Assembly: GCA_015657535.1 (NCBI GenBank)
Contig: JADHZB010001494.1
Location: forward strand, 1-64,000
DNA from: Nephromyces sp. MM_2019
Taxonomy: Eukaryota > Apicomplexa > Aconoidasida > Nephromycida
DNA length: 64,000 nt
Reading direction: 5' to 3'
This document shows, one piece after another, positions 50,283 through 60,564 of the stretch (the stretch's first letter is position 1; each line of letters begins with the position of its first letter). The notes beneath the pieces were generated by a model. That model had not been told where the DNA came from, made no database searches, and saw only the letters and a list, made by a program, of their open reading frames with translations. The translations under genes were made by a program, and so were the position numbers.

Positions 50283-52220
50283 CCTTGCACAAGTAGGCAT
50301 GCGTACATTATATATTTATCTAAGCTGCTGCTGGACTTGTCATCCGAAAAATTGGCGAAAACTTTGCTATGGCGCGGAGGTAATGCTGTCCTGTTTATGC
50401 ACGTATTCGAAGCGGCGTGGGTGCATGCTTGGATATTTCATGTTGTATCAAATGGAGAAACCCGAATACATGAGATGTTTCTATGACTAACAGGAAGGTT
50501 TGAGAGTGTTTCCATTGATAATGAGCGAAAACTTGCTTTTTGGGGATGAAAATTGGCAAAGACATCTTCAATGGGACTCTGTTCTTTGCAATGCCTTCAC
50601 TGCTTCCAATACTTTTGAACCTTGAGTTAACTGTTGAAATAGTCTGCGGTGGATTTTCTTTCTGCGTATTTGACTTTTGTAAATGAGTATACTATCGCTT
50701 GGGATTGAGGGCTTACTTCACTGCGGTTATATGTTCACCTGACCTCCGTGAATATCTGTACACTCTGCTCTTTTGATGGTTGTGTTGATTTGTATAAATA
50801 GGTCTACGTTGAGAATATTCCCGGTCTGCATAATTTTTGTGCAAGCTCTTCTAGCTCCTTTTGAAAGTACTATGAGCCTATATATTGGAGTAAGTGCTTT
50901 TTTAATGCCTGCACGCTTTGATTTGGTGCGGTAGGCACTCTTTTTCTGGTAAAACTTCAATTGTCAATAGTCACTTTGCTACTGGCGCGAAAAAAGCTCA
51001 TTAATGACTGTTTTTATTTCTAGTGTCACACTGGCTGCATAATTTACGGAATGGATAGTGATGCCCGTATTTCTTGCGGTGTGCTTATTGATAGAGAAAC
51101 GAGAACTTTTTTGCATAGCGGTCAGTAGATATAACTGTGATATAGGTAGGCGTTCACCATAATTTGCTCACTAGCATTTGCCGAAGATTTTTATTGCGCT
51201 TCCTTTGTTGGTTTTAGTAATTCTAAATTCATAAAAAGTGAGCTTGTGTGAATGCTCGGTCCTTGTTGATAACTGGCTGAAAAAGAAGGGTTTATCCGAT
51301 TTTTATTTTATAGGCTAAACCTGATGAACCAGCCTAAAAAAACAGAAATTTTTATTACTGAGCTGATAGATACAAGCAAACTGCACAGAGTATATTTGCT
51401 TTGCTTCTGCTTAATCAGCAAACAAGCCTTATGAGAGTGAAAGCATATAGTGATATGTAAAAAAAATTGTAAATGGCAGGAACTATTAATGACCAAAATT
51501 GTTGAGATTTGAGATACCTTGAATTTTTCTATTGTACAAAAAAATGGTGATATATTTTAGAGTAAGTAATGCGCTACATTTTATAGCTACAAAAACACAG
51601 ATTGATAGCAATCACAAGCTATTTTTATATTTTCTCTATTGTTTTTTCGATTCTCGCATATTTGTTGTGTTGTTACTACACTCATTAGAGATCATACAAA
51701 TAATTTTTTTCTATTGTTACTTATGAGATTTATTGAATATCCTGCTTCGTAATATTTCGTGCAACGTTGACTTACAAAACTGTGTATATTCAAGAGATGA
51801 CTCGTTGCATGGCTGATGAACGCACTTCAATTATTCGGCACTTTTTAAAGTGTAAAGTGCGAAATTTCACCGCAATTTCCGTTGATTCGGGCTGAGCTGC
51901 TGTTTTCAAGTCAGCTTGACGAAACAAGTTAGGAGCACTAGACTAACTACAAGAGATATTCATGACGGAAACTCAATAAAATATTCCATTGTCTTGGAAC
52001 TGCCTGTTTTTATGGCGTTGACTCGCTGTTGGTTAAGAAGACAGTAGTACATGCCAATGGTATCAATGTAATTTCAATTCATGAGATGCGGCTAGTTAGG
52101 TAGATCATCGTTTGAATTTGTATTTTTAACTTCTCACGCTGTCACAACTTTATTTCAGGCGAAGAAGGCTTTGATACTGCGCTGTGCGCTGAAGTGTTAT
52201 TAGGCGGAAGCTGCTATTTT
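50283..52220 (+). CDS. PfkB-type carbohydrate kinase, partial exons, perhaps decaying
   Basis: Two exons join cleanly: 51024-51120 (acceptor TTTCTAG, donor GTCAGT, phase 1) and 52159-52220 (acceptor TATTTCAG, possible donor GTAATT). Together they read GCIIYGMDSDARISCGVLID, RETRTFLHSGEEGFDTALCA and EVLLGGSCYF. This matches the PfkB sugar-kinase region in which TGxxxxxVD and RTxxHxxG strands are followed by a helix and a YFDGR-like strand. Upstream, 50283-50450 holds a frame with RGGNAVLFMHVFEAAW followed by HAWIFHV, positioned like the GGNxxN element of the family, with a GTATCA donor at 50448. I could not find the C-terminal GAGD ATP-loop exon, nor the start, so the gene is incomplete or degenerating. 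Substrate unknown. Confidence 0.45.
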
Positions 52221-53152
52221 GTAATTTTGTTTGGTTGTAGAAGATTCCAACTGTTTAGAAACGGGACTATTCGCGCTTTATCATAGTTTAAACACCGCAC
52301 GATGACAGGATGGAAACGTCGAACTTTAGAGGATTTTTCGTCGCATTTATTTGAGCAAGTGTTACTGCATGTGTATTGTCCTCAATCTTAGCTTTTTGCT
52401 TTGCTAGCTGGCATACTAATATTAATCATCACGGCCTTTGATGACATTTGCCTAACCTTGCATTCTACCTTATACTGCGTTTGGCTTTGTAAGTGTTTTG
52501 CTATTAATATAAGAAGTTTAGAAGCTTTTATTGCCGTTTTATAGTTCCCTTACAAACTTTTTTTTGCTATCTTGGCTGGAATTAATTGATAAGATATTTT
52601 GACTATTTTTTCCCGATGCAAAGTAGCTTTGCCTTTACCATTATTTTCCTAATATAAACACTTTTTGTACAAAAAGCAACTTTTGGATGACAAATATAAT
52701 TAAGCAAAGTTTTAGGCATGAACGCTTGATGCAAATTTTCGTTCAAGATGAAAGCGCAAATTATGCTAGCATCTCTCATTTTGTGCTACACAGCATAACT
52801 CCATTCTATTTGTAAGTGTGGTAGCAGGCTTTTTTGAGGTAGTTACTCAGTCTTAAGCTCGACTAATTCGCCTTAAGGTTATCTCATAGCGTTTTAACGT
52901 TTTGATGACCTAGATACTTGATGTTCTTGGTATACGAAATACTGGTAGAACCTAGTATTTGCATGATATCCTCTGTTGCATCAGTGGTTCGGTAATAATG
53001 CATATGATTAGTCATCCATAGTACGTTAGTTTACGCCCTGGAATTTTTTTGATTTTAATAGTCAGCCAAATTGCCATAGAATTCAAGAGTACTCATTTCT
53101 TTATTAATCGCCTTAGACAGGAGGTACACTGTCTTCTCCGCTGGCCTGAATT

Positions 53153-54060
53153 ATGAATGCGCTCGCTCCGCTAGTTTCGGAGGTCCTACTAAAAGAGAGT
53201 TTAACATTCTACAAAGATATCTGTATCATATTTTATGCTCCTCCGGCCATAGATTTTTGCGCGAACGCAGCCGATCTAGTGAACCGTACGCTAGGAATCA
53301 GATTTCTCCTCGCCTTCTGTGTGGGCTGAGTTATCGGAAACATTGGCCATCGCTTCTCCGTGCTGGGAGAATGTTGCGGGCATATGGGATCCTCTATTGA
53401 CCGTACCCTAAAGTCTAGCTCGTGGCCTGACGGAGTAACCACAGGTGCTAGGTAACACTAGGTAGTAGTGGTAGCACAGGCAATTCTCTAGCGTGCCAGT
53501 GAGCAGCCGTAGCGCGTAATTGGATGATTTAGACTTACAGTTTGAATGGCCAAGCGTATGTAGTGCGACCGCCGCGGCGAGCTGCAAGGATATCTACCAC
53601 TGAATCCTGCTCGCCCTGAAACAATAGAAATAGTTCCACTTCGCCGATAGCTTTCCATCCGAGTCAACCCAAGTGCTCTGCTTTGAAAGTGCCCCAATCG
53701 GTACTGAACTGGGACTTCAGCATTCTATCTAGGGAATGCTCTGGCATTAATAGTGTTAAATGGACTTTTCCTCAGGAGCATTTGTGGCTTACGGGTATAT
53801 GGCAGTGACGGTGGCCCTCGTAAAGGTTGGAGCCTAAGCTGGTTACGCGAGTAGCGGAAAAGTGTTGGTTCGCATGGGCGCTGCTGTAGGGGTGCCTACA
53901 AATTCTCAGCAAATCGCAACCTCTTGGATCGTATGTTCGTAGCATATTGGAATTGGAAATTGCGCAGAATAGCAAATATCTCATACTGCGAACCGGCCAT
54001 AACGAGGTGCTATGCTGTGTCACTTCAGCGCTGGAAAATGTATTGCTTCCGCGCATACAT
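53153..54060 (+). pseudogene. Stop-interrupted coding-like sequence, possibly a transporter relic
   Basis: An ATG at 53153 opens 58 codons, interrupted by one TGA (53327) and then open again to TAA at 53453 (piece contains VIGNIGHRFSVLGECCGHMG). At about 53755-54056 another frame with in-frame TAA, TAG and TAA codons reads GAFVAYGYMAVTVALVKVGA, then VLVRMGAAVGVPTNSQQIAT. The hydrophobic, Gly/Ala-rich pattern resembles an ion transporter; a loose resemblance to the C-terminal half of PiT/PHO4 phosphate transporters is the best I can offer and is weak. The tract is visibly GC-richer than its flanks. Confidence 0.25.
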
Positions 54061-55777
54061 AAAGCTAATTAGCAATCCGTGCAAGAGTCTATGAAAAGAG
54101 ATCAATTTCCTTCCCCCCTAGCTAATGGTAAACCCAGAAGGAAGGTAGCGTATGTATGCATAAGTATTTTTCAAGTATGATAGTAAAACTGTAGAAAGGA
54201 AAATTTTTAGCAGGAAACCTATTAGAACACCAGGAGATAATCCTGGCTTCCTTATGTTACGTTTGACCTGGCCAGCAAACTCAATTCCATGCGGATTTCA
54301 GCCACGGCTGGTGAATTTTGTTTTATCTAGTTCTGGGAAATTTAATCCCTTGCTGGATGCCATTCCAAGTGGATGCTAGGCTATATGGCTGCCCGTCCTA
54401 ACCGTAATAAAAATATGTTGGCGGCTAGTTTGATATTCCCCAAGGACGTAAGCGGAACTAATCGGGAGGCTTCGACGCCACAATTTTAGTGATACTTATA
54501 GGGCGGTACGTAACTGTGGATACGTCTAATGTATTTATCTTTGAGCTTTCTACTTTCCAGAGACTTCGATTGGTTCACCTGGCATGAGGGAGCATTCATT
54601 TTCACAAGTGCACCCATTACAAATTGCTTCTAGTTTTTCCAGCAGCTTGAAACACGCAGAAAAGCACAGCGCTCATGATATACAAAGTGTCTTCCAGTAG
54701 AAGCTATCATTTTCCTGTTTTATGATATATCCGGGTTTATCTTGCCTAGTGGCGATTCATCCCTGGGAAATCCTGATTATTTTCTTAGGTTTTGCATTAG
54801 CTTATGGCTATATACAGAGATCATGTCAGAATCCGTTGAAATCCCCAAATAATTCATTCGTAGACCTCTCTAGTTTCCGCGAGTAGGCATACCTCTTTAA
54901 TATTTTCCCGACTTCAAGAGTTTTTTGTTTTCAAAATCCAAATTTTTGCTGTTACCGGACTTTTATCATCCCAAAGGTATTTTTGATGACCAAAGTATTT
55001 ATTAGCTCTTTATTGGCTTGCTTTTCAAATATAAATGCTTTTATATTAAATTATATTCTAAAACTGAAAGGAGAAGCTGCGTAGTCAACAATACAAAAAG
55101 TTAACTGTGTTAAGACTGTTAGCCATATTTCGCAGTAATACATATTGTAGCCACCAATGAATAGTAGAATGACGAAGATTACCCGAAAATGTTTTGCCGC
55201 AATAAGCTAAAAGAAGGATAATTAGCCGACTAGAATGGCATAGGAAATGCGAAGAGTCATATTGTACTGCCGTTCCGGCAATACTCTAAAAATAGCATGC
55301 TGGAATAGCTTTAAAAAATTTTATCCGAAGAAGCACTTCATCACTCAATTTTTGTTCCACAAGGATAACTCGAAGGAAAAAATCCTTCATAAGCTAGTAT
55401 AATTCGGAACTTCAAGAGCGTAATGTGCCACTCGCAAACTTGTGCTCATTACTAAGCAGAAAGTAACGTAGCCATTCAGGATATAGATCCCATCATAGAG
55501 TTCGCTGGGCGTATTTCCTTTTACAAAAAATATTTCATTCTACCGCATTGAACCATAAGCACTTTTGATTCACTATATCAAATCACAGGTAATCTTCCAA
55601 GCATACGGATTAGAGGATATGCAGTGGTTTCCACTATGAATTTTCGGACGGTTTCCATCCAAATCATCGTTGATAACCAGCTATAGATTTATCCTAGTTA
55701 CTACGGAGAATTCCTATCGCCGAAGTCTCTTGTCCGAGGAAGCCCAAATCAAAAGTTATTGCCATCCCATCTGCGAG
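54061..55777. other. No gene supported
   Basis: No open frame of convincing composition on either strand and no clear repeat. It includes the 5' flank of the small membrane-protein gene. Confidence 0.4.
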
Positions 55778-56227
55778 ATGGACTTGTACTATTCTATATC
55801 TAGGAGAATCGATAGGATCGATTACTCAGCCCAGAATCGTATGCTCTTTCCATATGCTGTTTGTGCAGCAGTAGCAACCTGCGGGGTATTCGGGCTTCAT
55901 CTAGAACTGAGCCTCCCGCTCGCTATATATATGCTTATAGTGTCTTACTTTTCTTACCGATGTATATACATAAACGAGAGGCATTCAGCGGTATTGATTA
56001 TTGCTACTGCTATTTGCTGCATCACTGGCAGCATTCTGCTTGCAGTAGTAGCTGGATATGCTATTCAAATTCTCGTTAACAAAGATGGATATAAGCTATC
56101 GGCATATACCTTTTTAGCCGTAATCATTGGGCTCATATCTGCCATTTTGGGGTTTTTTCTTTGGCTCCTGTTAAGTTTTGGCATTTATAGGACGCACCGA
56201 GACTTGGGGGGCAGAGGTACTGTTTAG
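55778..56227 (+). CDS. Small membrane protein with four predicted transmembrane segments
   Basis: The frame is open from 55670, but the first in-frame ATG is at 55778, giving 149 aa (begins MDLYYSISRRIDRIDYS). Four hydrophobic segments follow at about residues 22-42 (LFPYAVCAAVATCGVFG), 45-66 (SLPLAIYMLIVSYFSYRCI), 71-96 (VLIIATAICCITGSILLAVV) and 107-132 (FLAVIIGLISAILGFFLWLL). The tail is short and hydrophilic (RTHRDLGGRGTV). Charged residues flank each segment as expected. There is no signal peptide and no recognised family. The codons upstream of the ATG are also protein-like, so an additional 5' exon is possible. Confidence 0.6.
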   Translation: MDLYYSISRRIDRIDYSAQNRMLFPYAVCAAVATCGVFGLHLELSLPLAIYMLIVSYFSYRCIYINERHSAVLIIATAICCITGSILLAVVAGYAIQILVNKDGYKLSAYTFLAVIIGLISAILGFFLWLLLSFGIYRTHRDLGGRGTV

Positions 56228-57642
56228 CAGCGTTACAGCAACGGAAAATTTCGGGTAGTAGTGCAGAGCTCATGGACATATTTCATGAATACCTTTAGAG
56301 TCATCTGGTAATTGCACAGCTCCAGCAGCTAATAGAAAGATTTTTACACTAAGCATAAATTCTAGAGGCGATATAGAAAAGCCTATTGTGCTAAGAAAAA
56401 TCCCCTTAGTGAACTAATAACTTCAATGATGTGGGAATACATCAGTTTCCTATTTTACTTCGCGGAGTTATACTGCTTTTTTCTTACCATATACGATCAG
56501 AAGTTGTCCTCAAAGATCTACATTTAAATTTTAAATTATTGCGTGCTACCAAAGAGTGCCTGAAATAGGCAACGAGCGGCAAAGCCGAACTTTTCTACAA
56601 AAAAAAACTTATCTAAAATCTCTTGTCAAAAACAGCAGTCATCCCGCGCGCAAGATAAAGCCTATGGCTATTTCAAAATTTCCTACATATATTTCTATTA
56701 GTGCACCAGAAAGCAAGGTTGCCAAGGAAATACACTCAAACTATACAAACCTCGGGGGCTTAAGCTCAGTTTTTCGCAAATTTACTCCACCCGGCACAAT
56801 TTAACTATCTTAGCTGTGTATTGCATAAGCTGCAAGCGACATGATTATCACAGCACTGTGCCCTATGCAAGTAGAGACAACCTAACCAGACAACTTATCA
56901 AGCTAATATGCGAAATTAACGGCTACACATAAAAGCTTAATGCACTGAGTATTGATAAATTTATGGTCACCGTTACAAGGAACGTGATATCGCCGCTAAG
57001 TATTTCCGAGACTTGTTTTATTTCAAAGGGGAACGTTCAAATTTTTTTAATATTCTAAAAGAACTACTTTGACAATAGTGAAACCAGCCACATCTGCAGA
57101 AGCCTATATACGGAAGGACTATGAAAGCAGCACAAACCTGGGGTTGCATGTCTGTCATCATAATTGCTTGGCAAAGAAAATCATAATTTAGTAAGCTAAA
57201 ATAGCGATACCCAACATTTTTTTGGATAAAGCTGAGGATGCAGAAACAGAGCCCAAACAATTAAAGCATCAACAAAAATCGTCAAGGCAAGCTACCTGCA
57301 CTGGGGCTCACTTGTAAACTTGCAGAATCAAGATCTGTCGTAGCGATATAAAAAGCATAAATACCCGTGAGTTTACATTAAAAAAGTAGAACAACAAAAA
57401 TTCCAACTTGCTGTAAGTTGCTGGTAGAGGAATGTGATTATATGTTGTATTTACGACCTTTCATATATGAGCAAGAGCTTGACGTAGCTCATTACCCAGA
57501 CAGGAATGAGATTAAAAATATAAAAATTGTGAGAAGAAAAGATTTGGTAAAACTAAGAGTACAATCTAAATCCAACTCCCCCTAGGGTATGAAAAGATTA
57601 CTAGATAATTTACATAATGGCGAAATAAACGTAAAGTATATA
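56228..57642. other. Convergent intergenic region, no gene supported
   Basis: It lies between the plus-strand membrane-protein gene and the stop of the minus-strand multi-exon gene. Short open frames (56556-56804 +, 57018-57260 -) lack clear protein character or splice support. Confidence 0.35.
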
Positions 57643-60564
57643 TTATAAGAAGTCGCCAGGCAACTTGTGATCTTGAAGCATATCGGGGAAACCTGCAGGA
57701 GTATACCAAAAAGGCCGCGTTCGCTTCTCAGCTAATGTGAGCTTCTGTCTTGAATCGAATATCTTCATTATAAACTGAACCAGAACAAAAAGTTAGCATT
57801 GAACACTACCTAATATAACCGAATGGGGTGAAAATCCTCAAATACCAGATTCTGGTTCATGTATATTCAAAGCGCTATCAGGCAAAGCTATACCAGAATT
57901 ACTATATGAGCATGCATTTGAACACATCTTTAAAAGTGCCCCTGCTATGCAAAGATTCAAGATAACTCAGCGAAGTTTTTGAAATAATATTCATATTATG
58001 GCATGCATGTAGTACAGGGAAGCAAAAATATCAGAAAGACATTAATGCTAAAAAAAAGACAACAAAATTCGTGAGGCATGAAGCAATTTTTCAAGCAAAA
58101 AGTATGCAGAAAAAAGACTATACAAGTGCCATTGAGCTGGTTTCAAAAGCAGACCAAAACAATGTATAAATAATCCCCCTCGAACTTAAGCATAGATATC
58201 AGAAAATAAAGTGAAAAAAAAGACGAAACACGCTATCAGTATTCCTCCTCCAACTCAAGAATATATTCCAGAAACTGCTGCAAACCAGTCAACCGTGCAA
58301 ACAGGAGCTTTGATTTTTCAAAGTAAAATGATTGGTGCCACCCATTATAAAAAATCAAATATCATCAGTTATAACATATTTGAAAATTATACAAATTTTT
58401 TTTTATGTTTTATTGCTTAAAATTCTGTTCATCCTCAGCATATAATTCCTTTTTAGAGTATGGATGCATTCAAAGAAGAGATAAATGACTGATGATCAAC
58501 TAGATAACAAAACAGCAATTGCCTGAAAATTCAGCTCAAAATCCAAGAAAATAAACAAGTTTGCTGCTTATACCAATCCAAGATATTATATTAACGCAAG
58601 CCACTAGCAAGTGCAGAGATCTAGCAACAAAAATGCTTCTTGCAAATATTTGGGGTGAGATTAGTGATACGAACATTCTCTAATAAATAACCTCATTCAT
58701 CAACAATTAACCTGGCAGGAAAAAGTCATCTCAAGCTAAAAAATTAGACAGAAGCAGCAATTTCAAGCTCTAATTATGGAGCAAGCAATTCTTTACAAAA
58801 AACACATAGTTCAACTTCATTTTCTGGGTCAAAAGCAGTTATTCAATATCTTCCTCATTATCGGTATACGGAAAAAGCCATAGGCAGTTCAGAGGAAAGT
58901 AAAAAACAAATTATAACAGCCTGATGAGGTATCTAACCTTCTTATCTAAGATATCAATGCCGTGAATTTCACGCAGCTTCTTATCTATAAGATCAACATC
59001 GAGGGGATTTAAAACATTCTCCTTGAATGGCCCAAGCTAAAGGAGAAGGAAGAGTTTGCTGGTTGAAGGAAGCTTTCTCGTTCAGTAAAGCACTAATTTA
59101 ATAGAAACCTCAAAATGCTAGTCTAATGCTCAAGGCAGAACAATCTTAAAAAAAAATTATACAAACACGTGAAAATAAACAAAGAGCAACTGTTTGACTA
59201 TAAAAGCCACATCGAGTTACAAATAAGTCACAAAAATACTGACAGAAAACGATATAGAAACACTATTATAAGCAAATTTCATTTCATACAACCAATTTCC
59301 AGCAAAAAATTCGATTTTTCGAGCCTAAAATTGAGAGCAGCATACAAAACAGATCAGCAACCAAGGAAATCTATCATTCAAATGATGCACTCTATGAGCT
59401 AGAAAATGGCATACCCTTTGGAAAAAATACATAAAAGAGCTAGCTGTTCCTAATATCTAGCCTCATCTTCGAATAATTCAGCCTTTTTAAATGAGAAAAA
59501 AGGATGAAAAAAACCCTCCAAGAAGCAAGGAAAACTACAAGAGTTACCTGTTCCTCGTATTTAGCCTCATCTTCAAATAATTCAGCCTTTCTAAATAAGA
59601 AAAAAGGTAAAAAAACACATAAAAATTCATATTAATCTAATAAAAAACCCTTTTATAATCTCTAAAATAACCATCAAAAACCAAAATCAGACATTATTGA
59701 ATAACCAAATCATATTATATTTAATAAAATAACATAACACATTGGTATTTTAGTAACAAAGAATATTTTTTATATTGAATAAATCCAAGAAGATGCATAA
59801 AAACAATTCAAAAAATTATCCTTAATTATCCCTCACTAAACAACACACAGTTATGACCCTTCAAAAGCAGCTGCTTATTGCTAACTATTTAAAAAAATCG
59901 CATATAACGTAGTCACCACAGCCAGTGTAAGAGAAAAGCACCTTAGCCGAGTTTAAGAGATGAAACTTGAGCGATTAGCGTAGTGATGTTAAAAGGCAAG
60001 CTGAAGAAGCTGGAAAACCGCGAAAGAAAGTTAGTAACACACACTTTGGTTAGCTAAGCTTTGAGCATGAAACGAATCACAAATAAAAAAAATATATGAA
60101 AATGGTTTATACCTTATTCTTCTGAAACATAAAGAGCATAATAATAACAGAGGGGAGTGAGGGGAGTGAGGGGGGTGAGGGGGATGAAGGGGATGACGGG
60201 GGTGACTTTACCCCCCAAACGTACCTAGCAAGCTAGGCAAATGCAATACATAGTTTGCATATAAGCCAACCTCATAAAAAAAATTTATCTGAAGAGGTAC
60301 TTAAACCCTCCGACAGCATTCAAGCAAATACTAAGCAGTCGGAAAACCCGTGAAATTTTTTGAGAAAGACGCCTTCTTCTTTCATTGAAATGAAAAGATT
60401 TAAGAATTTACTTTGGTGCGTATAGTGAATACCAAAACTTTTTTTCGCAAAAACAAAACTTAAAGCTTATCTACGCTCATATGATACTTGGCAAAAAGCT
60501 CGAAGATCGCAGTCCTGTTCTTGTAGAAATCCATTATTTTTTCAGTTGTAGCCCCCCGATAAAC
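57643..60564 (-). CDS. Multi-exon protein, C-terminal 106 residues assembled; function unknown
   Basis: Four tiny exons join with matching phases: 60564-60488 (acceptor TTTCACAG, donor GTATCA), 59590-59548 (acceptor TTATTTAG, donor GTAACT), 59036-58938 (acceptor CTTTAG, donor GTTAGA) and 57744-57643 (acceptor AAGACAG, stop TAA). The pieces read GATTEKIMDFYKNRTAIFEL, KKAELFEDEAKYEEQ, LGPFKENVLNPLDVDLIDKK with REIHGIDILDKK, and KLTLAEKRTRPFWYTPAGFP ending KLPGDFL. The composition, charge pattern and the aromatic FWYTPAGFP element suggest a soluble, well-conserved protein, but I do not recognise it. A possible earlier exon is 61564-61516 (contains YLMVCVESNLSPSL, donor GTAAAT, phase 0). The N-terminus lies upstream. 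All flanking sequence is T-rich on this strand, as expected of introns here. Confidence 0.7.
59444..59486 (-). pseudogene. Dead duplicate of a 43-nt exon
   Basis: This segment matches the functional exon 59590-59548 at 39 of 43 positions and lies about 104 bp downstream of it in the transcript. The duplicate has lost both splice sites (acceptor AG is AA, donor GT is CT) and has an in-frame TAG where the live exon has GAG. Similarity continues into the flanks (the tctyattta-like acceptor tract and the bases after the donor), so the duplication covered exon plus intron edges. Confidence 0.85.
60151..60206 (+). repeat. G-rich minisatellite, potential G-quadruplex
   Basis: About six units of GGGG(G)-plus-4/5 bases (ggggagtga, ggggagtga, ggggggtga, gggggatga, aggggatga, cgggggtga). 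It lies in an intron of the minus-strand gene, where the transcript would be C-rich; the plus strand has the G tracts. Confidence 0.85.

Noticed and set aside
53772..54056. 94-codon minus-strand frame
   Set aside because: Its composition is less protein-like than the stop-interrupted plus-strand reading of the same bases; treated as a shadow.
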